Numbered from the stretch's first letter, positions 8,871 to 18,933 are shown. The stretch: DNA of 64,000 nucleotides from an uncultured Draconibacterium sp. (GCF_963677575.1 NZ_OY782038.1:3041501-3105500); one strand, 5' to 3'. Notes: generated by a model not told the origin, from the sequence alone. Translations and numbers: made by a program.

Positions 8871-11180
8871 CTACTTTTTAATTTCAAGGGTTGAATTTCC
8901 GGCGATCTTATGCTCTACTCCCCAAACCGTTGCTGCCACATCAACCGCAGAATGATTAACTACCACAAACTCGCCGTGCTCCATTTTAACTTCGAGATGT
9001 GCACCTCCAAAATCGATCCTGAATCCATACGATTTCCATGATTCAGGCAGGAATGGATTGAATGTGAGTTTGTTATTTACCACGCGCATTCCTCCAAATG
9101 CCATTACAAACGACATCCATGTTCCGCCCATACTTGTAATGTGCAGGCCGTCTTCGGTGTCATTGTTGTAATCATCCAAATCGAGGCGAGAAGTGCGCAA
9201 ATACATTTCGTAAGCTTTTTCCTGGTAACCGATTTTTGCCGCCAGAATGGAGTGAACACATGGGGACAGTGATGATTCGTGCACAGTTAAAGACTCGTAA
9301 AAATCGAAATGTCGTTTCAGCTCTTCAGTAGTAAAATTCTCCTGAAACAAATACAAACTCTGCAAAGTATCGGCCTGTTTGATGTATGGAGCGCGCAAAA
9401 TGCGGTCCCACGACCAGTTCTGATTAATTGGTAAATCTTCTGCCGGAAGTTCAGCCACCGGAGTCAAATCTTTATCCAAAAATCCATCTTGTTGCAGGTA
9501 AATGCCACGCTTCTCATCTCTTGCGAAATACATTTTATCAATGATATCTCTCCAGCGCGCGGTTTCCTGCAACTCATTAAATTTCCATTTCTCCACCATT
9601 TCTTCAAACAAAAACGGGAATTCTTTTTTCAGGTATTCAATGGCTTCAAGTGTATATTTTAATGTCCATACGGCCAGGTAGCTGGTGTGGAAGTTATTGT
9701 TTACGTTATTCTCGTATTCGTTTGGCCCGGTAACGCCCAGCATTACATATCTTTCTTTGTCGGCCGACCAGTTTACGCGCTGGCTCCAAAAACGACTAAT
9801 CCCCAGCAACACCTCAAAACCCATCGGTGCAAGGTATTCTTTATCGCCAGTGTAATTTATGTAGTCGAAAATAGCATAAGCAATCGCTCCGTTACGGTGA
9901 ACTTCTTCAAAGGTTATTTCCCACTCATTGTGGCATTCTTCTCCGTTAATGGTAACCATTGGGTACAAGGCTGCGCCATTTTTGAAGCCAAGCTTTTCGG
10001 CATTCTCAATAGCCTTTTCCAAATGTTTACGACGATAAATCAACAAGTTACGCGAAACTTTTTGTGGCGCTGTACTCAGGTAGAAAGGTAAACAATAAGC
10101 TTCTGTATCCCAGTAGGTTACGCCGCCGTATTTTTCACCTGTAAATCCTTTTGGCCCAATATTCAGCCGCTCATCTTCGCCCGAATAGGTTTGATTAAGC
10201 TGAAAAATATTAAAGCGGATTCCCTGCTGGGCAGCAACATCGCCTTCAATTTTGATATCGCTGGTTGCCCATTTTTGCAGCCAGCGGTTTTTATGACTCT
10301 CGAACAGCGCATCGAAACCAGCCTCAACAGCCAGATCCACTGCTTCTTTTGCCTTTTCAGGAAGGGACTCTTTTTCATAATCAAGGGAAGAAACAGTAGA
10401 AGAGAATTTCTCAACTACTATTTCATCACCTTTCTCTACCGAGACCTTTTGAGATGCCTCAATATACTTTTCCCTTTCCCTATTGACAATGTCTGTGTCT
10501 ACTTTATTTCCATTTTTTGTTAATTGAAACCACATACCGCTACTTACATGAAATCCGGTTTTTAAGGTTTCAACTGTAAGATAACCTTCCGGTCCGCCAA
10601 CGGCACGGGCAACTTCTACCCAGAATTTCTCGTCGTAATTGGAGTCTTCGTTCTCCACATCACCATCGAGATAAGGCGTAACTTTTATCTCACCATCAAA
10701 GTTCAGTGCTTTAACCGTGTATCGGATAGCTCCGATTTCGGTGGCTACAGTACTAACAAAACGATGCGAACAAACCTCAACCTGGTTACCATTTTGCAAT
10801 TCGGCAACAAAACAACGGGTTAACAAACCGTGCTGCATGTCGAGCTCGCGTTTAAACGAAAGTACTTTTGCCTTTGCCAGATCAAGTTCTTCACCATTAA
10901 TGGTTACTCCTACTCCAACCCAATTGGTTGAATTGATGATCTTAGCAAAATACTCCGGATAGCCGTTTTTCCACCATCCCACGCGGGTTTTGTCCGGGTA
11001 ATAAATTCCGGCCACATATGTTCCGTTCAGCGTGTCGCCTGAATACTTTTCCTCGAAATTGGCGCGCTGACCCATTTTCCCGTTTCCGATACTAAAAATA
11101 CTTTCTGATATTCGGTTGAGTTCCGGAACAAAACCCTCTTCAACAATTTTCCAGTCGTGATGAATGATATAATTCTTCAT
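8871..11180 (-). CDS. GH65 glycoside phosphorylase, probable maltose phosphorylase
   Basis: 769 residues, the normal GH65 length, with no signal peptide, so cytoplasmic. Recognisable blocks: FSIGNGKMGQRANFEE near the start, GEKYGGVTYWDTEAYCLPFY (about 348-367), HNEWEITFEEVHRNGAIAY (417-435, holding the general-acid Glu), and the phosphate-binding type segment LTVHESSLSPCVHS. GH65 enzymes of this type convert maltose and phosphate to beta-glucose-1-phosphate and glucose; kojibiose or trehalose phosphorylase cannot be excluded by eye, but the starch context favours maltose. The gene lies 18 bp after the MFS transporter and 22 bp before the SusA-like gene. Confidence 0.92.
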   Translation of the reverse strand: MKNYIIHHDWKIVEEGFVPELNRISESIFSIGNGKMGQRANFEEKYSGDTLNGTYVAGIYYPDKTRVGWWKNGYPEYFAKIINSTNWVGVGVTINGEELDLAKAKVLSFKRELDMQHGLLTRCFVAELQNGNQVEVCSHRFVSTVATEIGAIRYTVKALNFDGEIKVTPYLDGDVENEDSNYDEKFWVEVARAVGGPEGYLTVETLKTGFHVSSGMWFQLTKNGNKVDTDIVNREREKYIEASQKVSVEKGDEIVVEKFSSTVSSLDYEKESLPEKAKEAVDLAVEAGFDALFESHKNRWLQKWATSDIKIEGDVAAQQGIRFNIFQLNQTYSGEDERLNIGPKGFTGEKYGGVTYWDTEAYCLPFYLSTAPQKVSRNLLIYRRKHLEKAIENAEKLGFKNGAALYPMVTINGEECHNEWEITFEEVHRNGAIAYAIFDYINYTGDKEYLAPMGFEVLLGISRFWSQRVNWSADKERYVMLGVTGPNEYENNVNNNFHTSYLAVWTLKYTLEAIEYLKKEFPFLFEEMVEKWKFNELQETARWRDIIDKMYFARDEKRGIYLQQDGFLDKDLTPVAELPAEDLPINQNWSWDRILRAPYIKQADTLQSLYLFQENFTTEELKRHFDFYESLTVHESSLSPCVHSILAAKIGYQEKAYEMYLRTSRLDLDDYNNDTEDGLHITSMGGTWMSFVMAFGGMRVVNNKLTFNPFLPESWKSYGFRIDFGGAHLEVKMEHGEFVVVNHSAVDVAATVWGVEHKIAGNSTLEIKK

Positions 11181-11198
11181 CTCAGTGTTTTTAATTTT

Positions 11199-12710
11199 TT
11201 AATTTTCTATTGCAACGTCTTTTACAAAAAGTACCAGCACGGCTGCTATCACCATTGATACTCCACCAAAAACGAGTGCTAAAATCGACTCTCCTCCAAA
11301 CAAATCTTTTACCATGAAACCCAAAATGGTTGCCGCCAGAATTTGCGGTATTACAATAAAGAAGTTGAAAATCCCCATGTAAATTCCCATTTTGTTTGCT
11401 GGCAACGATCCGGTAAGAATGGCATAAGGCATAGAAAGAATACTTGCCCAGGCAATACCAATTCCAATCATTGGTACAATTAGCCAGTTTGGATCGTTAA
11501 AAAGGTAGATGGAGGCCAGACTCACACCACCAATTATTAAACTAATGAAGTGTGTAATTTTTCGGTTGGTATACTTTGCAATAACGGGCAAAGCAAATGC
11601 CATTAGTGCAGCAACTCCATTATAAACGCCAAAAAGGATGGTTACCCAGTCGGCACCATCGTTGTACAATTTTGTGGTTGTATCAGAAGTTCCGTACACA
11701 TGGCTGGTAATTCCTGCAGTGGCATAAATCCACAAAGCAAACAAACCAACCCAGGTAAAAAACTGCACCAACGCCAGTTGTTTCATAGTAACCGGCATGC
11801 GCAATAAATCACTGAAAATCTCTACCAAAGCATTCTTGTCCTTCTTCTGTGATTTTAGCAAGGCAGCCATCATCATCAATAAAAAGAACAGAAAAAGAAT
11901 ACCTCCAAGAATGTACAGCTCCTTTTCCAACTCCATCAGTTTTGTAACTACTACTATCAGCAAACCAAGCATCCCCAGTATTCCACCAACTTTTGCAAAT
12001 CGGCTGCTCACCACTTCTTCTTCGTTAACTATCTCAGCTTTATTGGTTGTCTGTCTTTCACTTTCTTCAAACGCTTTCAGGTCTTCAGGTGGGTATTCTT
12101 TGGTTGAAAAAATGGTCCACAGAATGGCCAAAAAGAAAACGACACCTCCAATGTAGAACGACCAACGCACCGATGGAGGAATTACTCCTTCGGGAGCCGT
12201 ATTGGGAATATTCAGCCAATTGGTCATCGCATACGGAAGCACAGATCCCACAACGGCACCTGTACCAATAAAAAAGCTTTGCATGGCAAAACCCTTGGTA
12301 CGTTGTTCGTTGGGCAACATATCGCCAACAAAAGCGCGGAACGGCTCCATCGAAATATTAATGGAAGCATCCATTATCCAAAGTGTACCGGCAGCAACCC
12401 ATAAGGCGGGCGAGTTTGGCATTAATAAAAGGGCCAGCGAAGCGAAAATTGCTCCAAACAAAAAGTAAGGCCGTCTTCGTCCGAATCGGTTCCAGGTTTT
12501 ATCGCTCATGTGCCCGATTATCGGCTGAACAATTAACCCGGTAACCGGTGCGGCAATCCACAAAATAGGGATGTCCTCAACATTGGCCCCAAGTGTTTCG
12601 AAAATACGGCTTACATTGGCATTCTGCAGGGCAAACCCAAACTGGATACCCAGAAAACCAAAACTCATATTCCAAATCTGCCAAAAACTTAACGTAGGTT
12701 TTTTGCGCAT
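11199..12710 (-). CDS. MFS/GPH-type maltose or maltodextrin transporter
   Basis: 503 residues from the ATG at 12710; an upstream TTG at 12752 would add 14 residues and is less likely. The protein is a chain of about twelve hydrophobic segments. The loop motif GHMSDKTWNRFGRRRPYF after helix 2 is typical of SLC45/GPH-like sugar carriers. A charged central loop (ESERQTTNKAEIVNEEE) separates two halves. As the first gene of the operon with GH65 and two GH13 enzymes it most plausibly imports maltose across the inner membrane for phosphorolysis. Its mRNA leader carries a 20-bp palindrome, and a LacI-type palindrome lies upstream. Confidence 0.9.
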   Translation of the reverse strand: MRKKPTLSFWQIWNMSFGFLGIQFGFALQNANVSRIFETLGANVEDIPILWIAAPVTGLIVQPIIGHMSDKTWNRFGRRRPYFLFGAIFASLALLLMPNSPALWVAAGTLWIMDASINISMEPFRAFVGDMLPNEQRTKGFAMQSFFIGTGAVVGSVLPYAMTNWLNIPNTAPEGVIPPSVRWSFYIGGVVFFLAILWTIFSTKEYPPEDLKAFEESERQTTNKAEIVNEEEVVSSRFAKVGGILGMLGLLIVVVTKLMELEKELYILGGILFLFFLLMMMAALLKSQKKDKNALVEIFSDLLRMPVTMKQLALVQFFTWVGLFALWIYATAGITSHVYGTSDTTTKLYNDGADWVTILFGVYNGVAALMAFALPVIAKYTNRKITHFISLIIGGVSLASIYLFNDPNWLIVPMIGIGIAWASILSMPYAILTGSLPANKMGIYMGIFNFFIVIPQILAATILGFMVKDLFGGESILALVFGGVSMVIAAVLVLFVKDVAIEN

Positions 12711-12759
12711 AATAATAGTTTTAATTTGTAGCAAAGCTGTATGTACTAACAAGATAATA

Positions 12760-12779
12760 CAGCAAAAGAACTTTTGCTG
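12760..12779. promoter_or_regulatory. 20-bp palindrome in the leader of the MFS operon
   Basis: CAGCAAAAG and CTTTTGCTG are perfect 9-bp arms around AA, placed about 50 bp before the MFS start codon and downstream of the predicted -7 box. It could be a second operator in a repressing position or an RNA hairpin. It is not followed by a T-run in the minus direction. Confidence 0.5.
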
Positions 12780-12816
12780 CTAAACACGAAGTGAGTGAAC
12801 TGAAAAATTGCCTGCA

Positions 12817-12849
12817 CAAATATAAGTCAGAATCAAAGTAAATTCCAAA
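12817..12849 (-). promoter_or_regulatory. candidate promoter of the MFS-GH65-GH13-GH13 operon
   Basis: On the minus strand a perfect TAnnTTTG box (TATATTTG, 12817-12824) is preceded by a TTTG at 12846-12849 with a 21-base gap, slightly longer than usual. Transcription would begin near 12810, giving a leader of about 100 nt. Confidence 0.5.
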
Positions 12850-12905
12850 CCGACGATCATGTGAACAGTTGAAAAACAGGGCTTTTTAGCCAAAATTGAT
12901 CATTT

Positions 12906-12915
12906 CAAACGTTTG
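12906..12915. promoter_or_regulatory. LacI-type operator upstream of the MFS operon
   Basis: CAAACGTTTG is a perfect 10-bp palindrome with a central CG, the usual shape for LacI/GalR proteins. It shares this core with the site at 14178-14189. It lies about 80 bp upstream of the candidate -7 box and just past the 3' end of the lacI-type gene. Confidence 0.65.
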
Positions 12916-12997
12916 CAGAAAGTGAAAATATATTCTACAACATATTTTTGCGTAATTGCGGAAATCGGCCAGAAATCAATAAATTTTGAATGGTATA

Positions 12998-14014
12998 TTA
13001 TATAATAGATGATCCACGAACAATAAGACCCGCATTCAAGACTTTTGTCTCAGCCGGATATTCATCGTCTTCCGATAGAATTCGTTTTAACAGCATTTGT
13101 GTTGCCAGCGTTCCCATTTCGTAGCCATGCTGGTCTACCGAAGTTAGCGTTGGATCGGTAATGCCCGAAAAACGACCATCGGAAAAGCCAACAATCGCAA
13201 TCTCATCAGGTATTTTGTAGCCTTTTTTCTGAATGGTTTGCATGGCGCCAATGGCAGTAAGATCGTTTGTGGCAAACACGCCATCAAATTTTTTCTTTTG
13301 ATTAATGAGTTTCATTATAGCCATTCGTGCTTTCTCAAAAGAGTCAGCTTCCAGGATCAGATCTTCATCAACAGGAATTCCTTCTTCGTTTAAAGCTTTC
13401 AGGTAACCACTTTTTCGGTTTTGCCCAATCAGTAAGGCCATTGGCCCGCCCAAATGTGCAATCCGGGTTCTTCCGCTGTCAATTAAATGACGGGTTGCAC
13501 GGTATGCAGCGTCAAAATCGTCGATAATAACCTGGTCGGCAGCAATGCCTGGAACAACGCGGTCATAAAATACCATTGGCACTTCATTATCGCTAAAATT
13601 ATATAAATGTTTGTAATCGGTAGTTTCTTTCGATATAGATACCAAAACACCGTCGACACGGCTCGATATCAACGTTTTTGCATTGGCCACTTCGCGCTCG
13701 TAACGCTCGTTGCTTTGGCAAATAATTACGTTAAAACCGGCATCGTACGCAACATCTTCAATTCCGCTAATAACCGATGAGAAAAAATAGTGGACAATTT
13801 CGGGAATGATAACACCTATAGTATTGCTACGTCGTTGCTTTAAACTAAGTGCAACAGCATTGGGTTGGTAATTTAGCTTTTGAGCCAGTTCCTGAACAGC
13901 GCGCTTGGTTTCTTTACTGATATCGGGGTGGTCTTTCAACGCACGCGACACCGTCGACGCTGAAATATTCAATTCACGAGCCAAGTCTTTTATCGTTACC
14001 AGTCCGCTTTTCAT
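12998..14014 (-). CDS. LacI-family transcriptional regulator of the starch locus
   Basis: 338 residues, full length. The N-terminal helix-turn-helix and hinge read TIKDLARELNISASTVSRAL…NYQPNAVALSLK, the LacI signature. The periplasmic-binding-like effector domain follows (GVIIPEIVHYFFSSVISGIE at about 72-91). It sits between the minus-strand catabolic operon and the plus-strand susC operon, and matching CG-centred palindromes lie in front of both. Known LacI relatives respond to sugars or sugar phosphates; the likely effector is maltose or a derivative. Both operators appear upstream of their promoters, so activation is as possible as repression. This differs from the Bacteroides system, which uses the membrane regulator SusR. 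Confidence 0.93.
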   Translation of the reverse strand: MKSGLVTIKDLARELNISASTVSRALKDHPDISKETKRAVQELAQKLNYQPNAVALSLKQRRSNTIGVIIPEIVHYFFSSVISGIEDVAYDAGFNVIICQSNERYEREVANAKTLISSRVDGVLVSISKETTDYKHLYNFSDNEVPMVFYDRVVPGIAADQVIIDDFDAAYRATRHLIDSGRTRIAHLGGPMALLIGQNRKSGYLKALNEEGIPVDEDLILEADSFEKARMAIMKLINQKKKFDGVFATNDLTAIGAMQTIQKKGYKIPDEIAIVGFSDGRFSGITDPTLTSVDQHGYEMGTLATQMLLKRILSEDDEYPAETKVLNAGLIVRGSSII

Positions 14015-14076
14015 CTTCCTCTAATTCCCCCTTGTTGATTATTGATTTTACTAATTCCTTGGTTTAAGGCTTTACA

Positions 14077-14084
14077 CAAATGTA
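14077..14084 (-). promoter_or_regulatory. candidate -7 box of the lacI-type gene
   Basis: The minus strand reads TACATTTG, a perfect TAnnTTTG, about 63 bp before the ATG. No convincing -33 TTTG was found at the expected distance. Confidence 0.45.
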
Positions 14085-14165
14085 GCAATTTAGCCTAAAT
14101 GTTCATATAAATTCGGTTGGTTAAATGGGGCAACCAGTAACTACCTGTTTTATAACATATTGGGC

Positions 14166-14189
14166 GCAAACGTCACCGCAAACGTTTGC
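14166..14189. promoter_or_regulatory. LacI-type operator with an extra half-site upstream of susC
   Basis: GCAAACGTTTGC (14178-14189) is a perfect 12-bp palindrome. A half-site GCAAACG sits 12 bases before it (14166-14172), about one helical turn away. The core is the same as at 12906. The site lies 174 bp before the susC start. The rest of the 14015-14362 gap is AT-rich leader with no further structure that I could see. Confidence 0.72.
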
Positions 14190-14235
14190 ATTAACCGGTG
14201 TGTTAAAAAACGTAATTTTTTCTTAACAATTATTA

Positions 14236-14243
14236 TACATTCG
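14236..14243 (+). promoter_or_regulatory. weak candidate -7 box for susC
   Basis: TACATTCG differs from TAnnTTTG at one base and lies 120 bp before the susC ATG, with a T-rich stretch in the -33 region. If correct, the LacI-type palindrome is about 60-70 bp upstream of the start of transcription. Confidence 0.3.
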
Positions 14244-14362
14244 TCCCAGAATTTTAGCATTTGTTAGACACGAAGTCTCTGTAACAAATTGATTTATTGC
14301 CTATTTAAATGAGTTAAGAGAATTTAACAAACAGAAAAATTCATAAACTAATAACATGTAAA

Positions 14363-17332
14363 ATGAGGATTATTCGTAAAAACCTTAAAGTAGTCTTGTT
14401 TTTGTTTGCTATGCTGAGCTTTAGTCTTGGTTATGCGCAGGTAAAAACAGTTACAGGTACTGTTAGCGATGCCGGAAACGGCGAGCCTTTACCTGGTGTT
14501 ACCATTGTAGTTAAAGGAACTACACAAGGAACAATTACCGATTTTGACGGAAATTTCAGTATTGATGTTGAGCAAGGACAAACCATTGTTCTTTCATACA
14601 TTGGCTACACTCCGCAGGAAGTACTTATTACAGCTTCAAATCTGGTAAATGTTCAGTTGGAACAATCAATGGAAAACCTCGACGAGGTTGTTGTAATTGG
14701 ATATGGACAAGTACGGAAAGAAGACGCAACCGGCTCGGTAGCAACTGTTTCTTCTTCCGATTTTAACCAAGGAGCAAGCAATTCTCCACAAGATCTTTTA
14801 ATGGGTAAAGTGCCGGGAGTGCATATTCAAACCGAAGGTGGAGCTCCGGGATCTGCCTCTAAAATTCGTATTCGCGGAGGTTCGTCGATGTCGGCAAGTA
14901 ACGACCCACTGATCGTAATCGACGGAATGCCTATTGATAACCGCACTATTGACGGGATGAGCAATGTTCTTACTTCGATTAACCCAAACGATATTGAAAC
15001 CATGACCGTACTTAAAGATGCTTCGGCTACAGCTATTTACGGTTCACGTGCATCAAACGGGGTAATTTTGATAACTACTAAAGAAGGCTCGAAAAACCAA
15101 GAACTCAAAATCGAGATAGATTCAAAAGTTAATATTAGTGAAATTAAAGAATACATTGATGTATTAAACGCCGGCGAATACAGGACTTTGGTAAATGAAA
15201 GAGCTGCTATTAGTTCCGCAGTAAATCCTGCTTTGCTGGGCAATTCCAACACCAACTGGCAAGACGAAATTTTCCAGACCGCCATAGGACATGAGCATAA
15301 CTTGGGAGTCTCCGGCTCGATTAAAAACATTCCTGTCCGCGCTTCTGTGGGTTACACCGATCAGTTTGGTATTTTAAGAACTTCATCAATGGAAAGGAAG
15401 ACTGGGACATTAAAAGTGAACCCGAGTTTTTTAAACAACCACCTTACAATTACGGCAGGCATTAAATATATGAACATAGACAATCGCTTTGCCGATAAAG
15501 GTGCTATTGGAAGTGCCCTGCGTTTCGATCCTACCCAATCGGTATTCAACAATACAGGTATTTATGGTGGTTATACTACATGGCTAACAACTGATGGCTC
15601 AAGAAACATTAACGGAACCCGGAATCCGGTTGCACAGTTGCAACAAAAAAGGGATATCTCGAATGTTGATCGCTACATTGTTGATGCACAGGTAAACTAC
15701 AAATTACATTTCTTCCCTGATATTACTGCTACGTTAAAAGTTGGCCTGGATAAATCAGAAAGCGATGGTTCTGTCAATACCGATCTGGATGCATCTTGGG
15801 TACGCACAGCATCGTCGGGTGTAGCACGCGATTATACACAGGAAAGGAAAAATGAACTACTCGATTTTTACCTGACTTACAAAAAAGATCTTCCTGGTAT
15901 TGAAAGCCGGATTGACGCAATGGCCGGTTACGAATGGCAGCATTTCTGGTCTGCCGCTTCAGCTTACGAAGTTGACAGATTCGATACCGTAATAGAAGAT
16001 TCAAAAGATGAAACTGAAAACTATCTTGTTTCATTTTTTGGAAGGGCGAACTATTCTTATAAAGAAAAATATTTACTTACTGTCACGCTAAGGAACGATG
16101 GTTCATCCAGGTTTCATAAAGATAACCGGTGGGGATTGTATCCTTCAACTGCACTGGGTTGGAGACTGATTGAAGAGCCATTTATTCAAAACTTAAACAC
16201 TTTTAGTAACCTGAAATTAAGATTAGGCTATGGTATTACCGGCCAGCAGGAACTTAACAGTGGCGATTATCCTTACCTCGGAGTTTACCAGCTAAGTGAC
16301 TCCAGAACGCAATACAAGCTGGGCGACCAGTATTATACTTTGATTCGTCCCAATGGATTCGACTCAAGTCTTGAATGGGAAGAAACCACTACTTATAACG
16401 TAGGTCTCGATTTTGGCTTTTTAAACAATCGCATTACAGGTTCAGTTGATGTTTACAAACGCATCACCAAGAACCTGTTGAACACCATTCCGGTTCCTTC
16501 AGGTACCAACTATACCGACCGTTTGCTAACCAATGTAGGCGATCTTAAAAACACAGGTGTTGAGTTTGCAGTAAATGCCATACCGGTTACAACAAAAGAT
16601 TTAACATGGGAAGTTAGTTTTAACCTTACCCACAACAAAAACAAGGTAACCAAGCTTACCAATTACGACGACCCTAATTACACCGGTGTTGATGTTGGAG
16701 ATATTAGTGGCGTTGGCGTTGGAAATAAAATTCAAAAGCATTCGGTAGGACATGCATTAAATACTTTTTACGTATATCAACAGGTGTATGATGCAAATGG
16801 GAAACCTATTGAGGGATTGTACGTTGACAGAAACAACGACGGAGAAATTAATGTTGATGATAAATATTATGCCGACTCTCCTGTCCCTGACGTATTTATG
16901 GGACTCTCCTCTATGCTTACCTATAAAAATTTCGACTTTGCCTTTAATGCAAGAGCTGCCATTGGCGGACAAATATACAACAACGTAATAGTTGGTGCCC
17001 GCTACCAGGAGATGACTGTTAATGAATACCTGACTAACTTACCTTCGGAGATCAATAATTCGAAGTTTACTACTGCGCAGCAGTATTCCGATTATTTCCT
17101 GGAAGATGCTTCATTTTTCCGGGTTGATAACGTAACATTAGGCTATAACTTCCGTGATATCCTAAAAAACTCATTGGGTTGGAACCTGAATGCAAGGCTT
17201 TATGGTTCTGTTCAAAATGTATTTGTAATTACCGATTACTCAGGATTAGATCCCGAGGTTAACAACGGTATCGATAACGACATTTATCCCCGTCCAAGAG
17301 TATATCTCTTCGGGATGAACATTACCTTTTAA
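14363..17332 (+). CDS. susC: SusC/RagA-family TonB-dependent outer-membrane transporter
   Basis: 989 residues. A signal peptide ends at GYAQ. It is followed by a carboxypeptidase-regulatory-like domain (VTGTVSDAGNGEPLPGVTIV, about 30-110), a TonB-box-like segment (LDEVVVIGYG), the SusC plug (ATGSVATVSS … ILITTKEGSK) and the 22-strand barrel, ending in an aromatic-terminated strand (YLFGMNITF). With SusD, encoded 19 bp downstream, it should form the pump that takes malto-oligosaccharides across the outer membrane using TonB energy. It is the first gene of the plus-strand arm. Confidence 0.95.
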   Translation: MRIIRKNLKVVLFLFAMLSFSLGYAQVKTVTGTVSDAGNGEPLPGVTIVVKGTTQGTITDFDGNFSIDVEQGQTIVLSYIGYTPQEVLITASNLVNVQLEQSMENLDEVVVIGYGQVRKEDATGSVATVSSSDFNQGASNSPQDLLMGKVPGVHIQTEGGAPGSASKIRIRGGSSMSASNDPLIVIDGMPIDNRTIDGMSNVLTSINPNDIETMTVLKDASATAIYGSRASNGVILITTKEGSKNQELKIEIDSKVNISEIKEYIDVLNAGEYRTLVNERAAISSAVNPALLGNSNTNWQDEIFQTAIGHEHNLGVSGSIKNIPVRASVGYTDQFGILRTSSMERKTGTLKVNPSFLNNHLTITAGIKYMNIDNRFADKGAIGSALRFDPTQSVFNNTGIYGGYTTWLTTDGSRNINGTRNPVAQLQQKRDISNVDRYIVDAQVNYKLHFFPDITATLKVGLDKSESDGSVNTDLDASWVRTASSGVARDYTQERKNELLDFYLTYKKDLPGIESRIDAMAGYEWQHFWSAASAYEVDRFDTVIEDSKDETENYLVSFFGRANYSYKEKYLLTVTLRNDGSSRFHKDNRWGLYPSTALGWRLIEEPFIQNLNTFSNLKLRLGYGITGQQELNSGDYPYLGVYQLSDSRTQYKLGDQYYTLIRPNGFDSSLEWEETTTYNVGLDFGFLNNRITGSVDVYKRITKNLLNTIPVPSGTNYTDRLLTNVGDLKNTGVEFAVNAIPVTTKDLTWEVSFNLTHNKNKVTKLTNYDDPNYTGVDVGDISGVGVGNKIQKHSVGHALNTFYVYQQVYDANGKPIEGLYVDRNNDGEINVDDKYYADSPVPDVFMGLSSMLTYKNFDFAFNARAAIGGQIYNNVIVGARYQEMTVNEYLTNLPSEINNSKFTTAQQYSDYFLEDASFFRVDNVTLGYNFRDILKNSLGWNLNARLYGSVQNVFVITDYSGLDPEVNNGIDNDIYPRPRVYLFGMNITF

Positions 17333-17351
17333 CCGTTAAACTATAATTACA

Positions 17352-18914
17352 ATGAAAACAAAATATAGAATTACATATATAGTGATGGCAATAGTGATGG
17401 CTTCGTTCACTTTTGTGTCATGTGTCAATGATTTGGACACAGTACCACTTGACGAGGATTTACTTACTGCCGATAAACTCAACAACGATGCATCATACAA
17501 AGGTATGCTGGCCAAATGTTATGCAGCTCTTGTTGTTGGCGGACAGAAAGGTGTTGACGGAGACCCCGACATTAGTAGTATTGACGGTGGTTTTTCATCC
17601 TACCTGCGCCAGTTATGGAACCACCAGGAGTTAACTACCGATGAAGCAATTTGTGCCTGGAACGACGGTAACCTTCGTGATTTGCACGATATGGACTGGA
17701 CTCCTTCAAACGAGTTTGTTACTGCCATGTATTACAGGATTACATTAGAAATCGCATACTGTAACAATCTTATTCAATTGACTAATGAACAAGACCAATT
17801 TAAAGCCTACAATACTGAGGCACGTTTTCTCAGGGCTTTATCATATTGGCACATGCTTGATATGTTTGGAACAGGGCCGTTTGTTACCGATGAAGATCCG
17901 GTAGGTTCTTTCTTTTTCCCGGAACAGGCAACAGCACAACAACTTTTCGATTACATTGAGTCGGAATTACTTGCAATAGAAGGCGAGCTGGCCGATCCCG
18001 GGACTAACGAATACGGACGGGCTGATAAAGCTGCTGCCTGGATGATTTTGTCGAAACTGTATTTAAATGCCGAAACTTACGTAGGCACGGAAAAATACAC
18101 CGAGTGTATAACTTACACAAAGAAAATTATTAGCGCAGGATACAGCCTGGAACCGGATTACCAAAACCTGTTTCTTGCCGACAATTACCTGCGTACGAAT
18201 GAAATTATTTTCCCGATTGTTTGTGATGGGGAACATACCCAAACATGGGGAGGAATGACCTTCATTATTCACTCGACTATTGGTGGCGATATGCCAGCTT
18301 CCGAATCAGGAGTTGATGGCGGATGGGGTGGAAACCGTACCACAAAATCATTTGTGAACCTTTTCGGAGATATCACCGGCGAAACTGACAGCCGCGCCCT
18401 ATTCTGGGAAGAAGGACAAAACCTGGAAATCAGCGACATTTTCAATTTCAGAGATGGCTATGCACTACGTAAATTTAAAAACATTACTTCGGATGGCACT
18501 GTTGGTTCCAACCTGTCGCATCCTGATACCGATTTTCCCATGTTCAGATATGCTGACGCGCTATTAATGTATGCAGAAGCAGTTGTACGTGGCGGAACAG
18601 GTGGCGATATGGCTACTGCCGTTGGTTATATTAACGACATCAGAGAACGTGCTTATGGCGATGATTCGGGAGATATTGCCCAGGGAGACCTTGATTTAGA
18701 CTTCATCCTGGACGAACGCGGACGTGAACTTTACTGGGAATGCCACCGCCGTACAGATTTGCGCCGTTTTGGAAAACTAAGCGGTTCATCGTACATCTGG
18801 CCCTGGAAAGGTGCTGTTGCAGCAGGAACTTCTGTTGATGAGAAATATGATTTGTTTCCGATACCTAATTCAGATATCAATGCCAATCCAAATCTGAAAC
18901 AGATCAATTATTAA
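17352..18914 (+). CDS. susD: SusD/RagB-family starch-binding lipoprotein
   Basis: 520 residues. The signal peptide ends in a lipobox (FVSCVND), followed by the SusD N-terminal pattern LDTVPLDEDLLTADKL. TPR-like helical segments include ARFLRALSYWHMLDMFG, and the C-terminal part has MFRYADALLMYAEAV and LDERGRELYWECHRRTDLRRFG, all family hallmarks. The protein caps the SusC barrel and binds glucan at the cell surface. The gap to susC is 19 bp and to the next lipoprotein about 20 bp, so the four genes form one transcription unit ending at the hairpin at 22064. Confidence 0.95.
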   Translation: MKTKYRITYIVMAIVMASFTFVSCVNDLDTVPLDEDLLTADKLNNDASYKGMLAKCYAALVVGGQKGVDGDPDISSIDGGFSSYLRQLWNHQELTTDEAICAWNDGNLRDLHDMDWTPSNEFVTAMYYRITLEIAYCNNLIQLTNEQDQFKAYNTEARFLRALSYWHMLDMFGTGPFVTDEDPVGSFFFPEQATAQQLFDYIESELLAIEGELADPGTNEYGRADKAAAWMILSKLYLNAETYVGTEKYTECITYTKKIISAGYSLEPDYQNLFLADNYLRTNEIIFPIVCDGEHTQTWGGMTFIIHSTIGGDMPASESGVDGGWGGNRTTKSFVNLFGDITGETDSRALFWEEGQNLEISDIFNFRDGYALRKFKNITSDGTVGSNLSHPDTDFPMFRYADALLMYAEAVVRGGTGGDMATAVGYINDIRERAYGDDSGDIAQGDLDLDFILDERGRELYWECHRRTDLRRFGKLSGSSYIWPWKGAVAAGTSVDEKYDLFPIPNSDINANPNLKQINY

Positions 18915-18933
18915 ACCTGATAATTTGAAAGAG

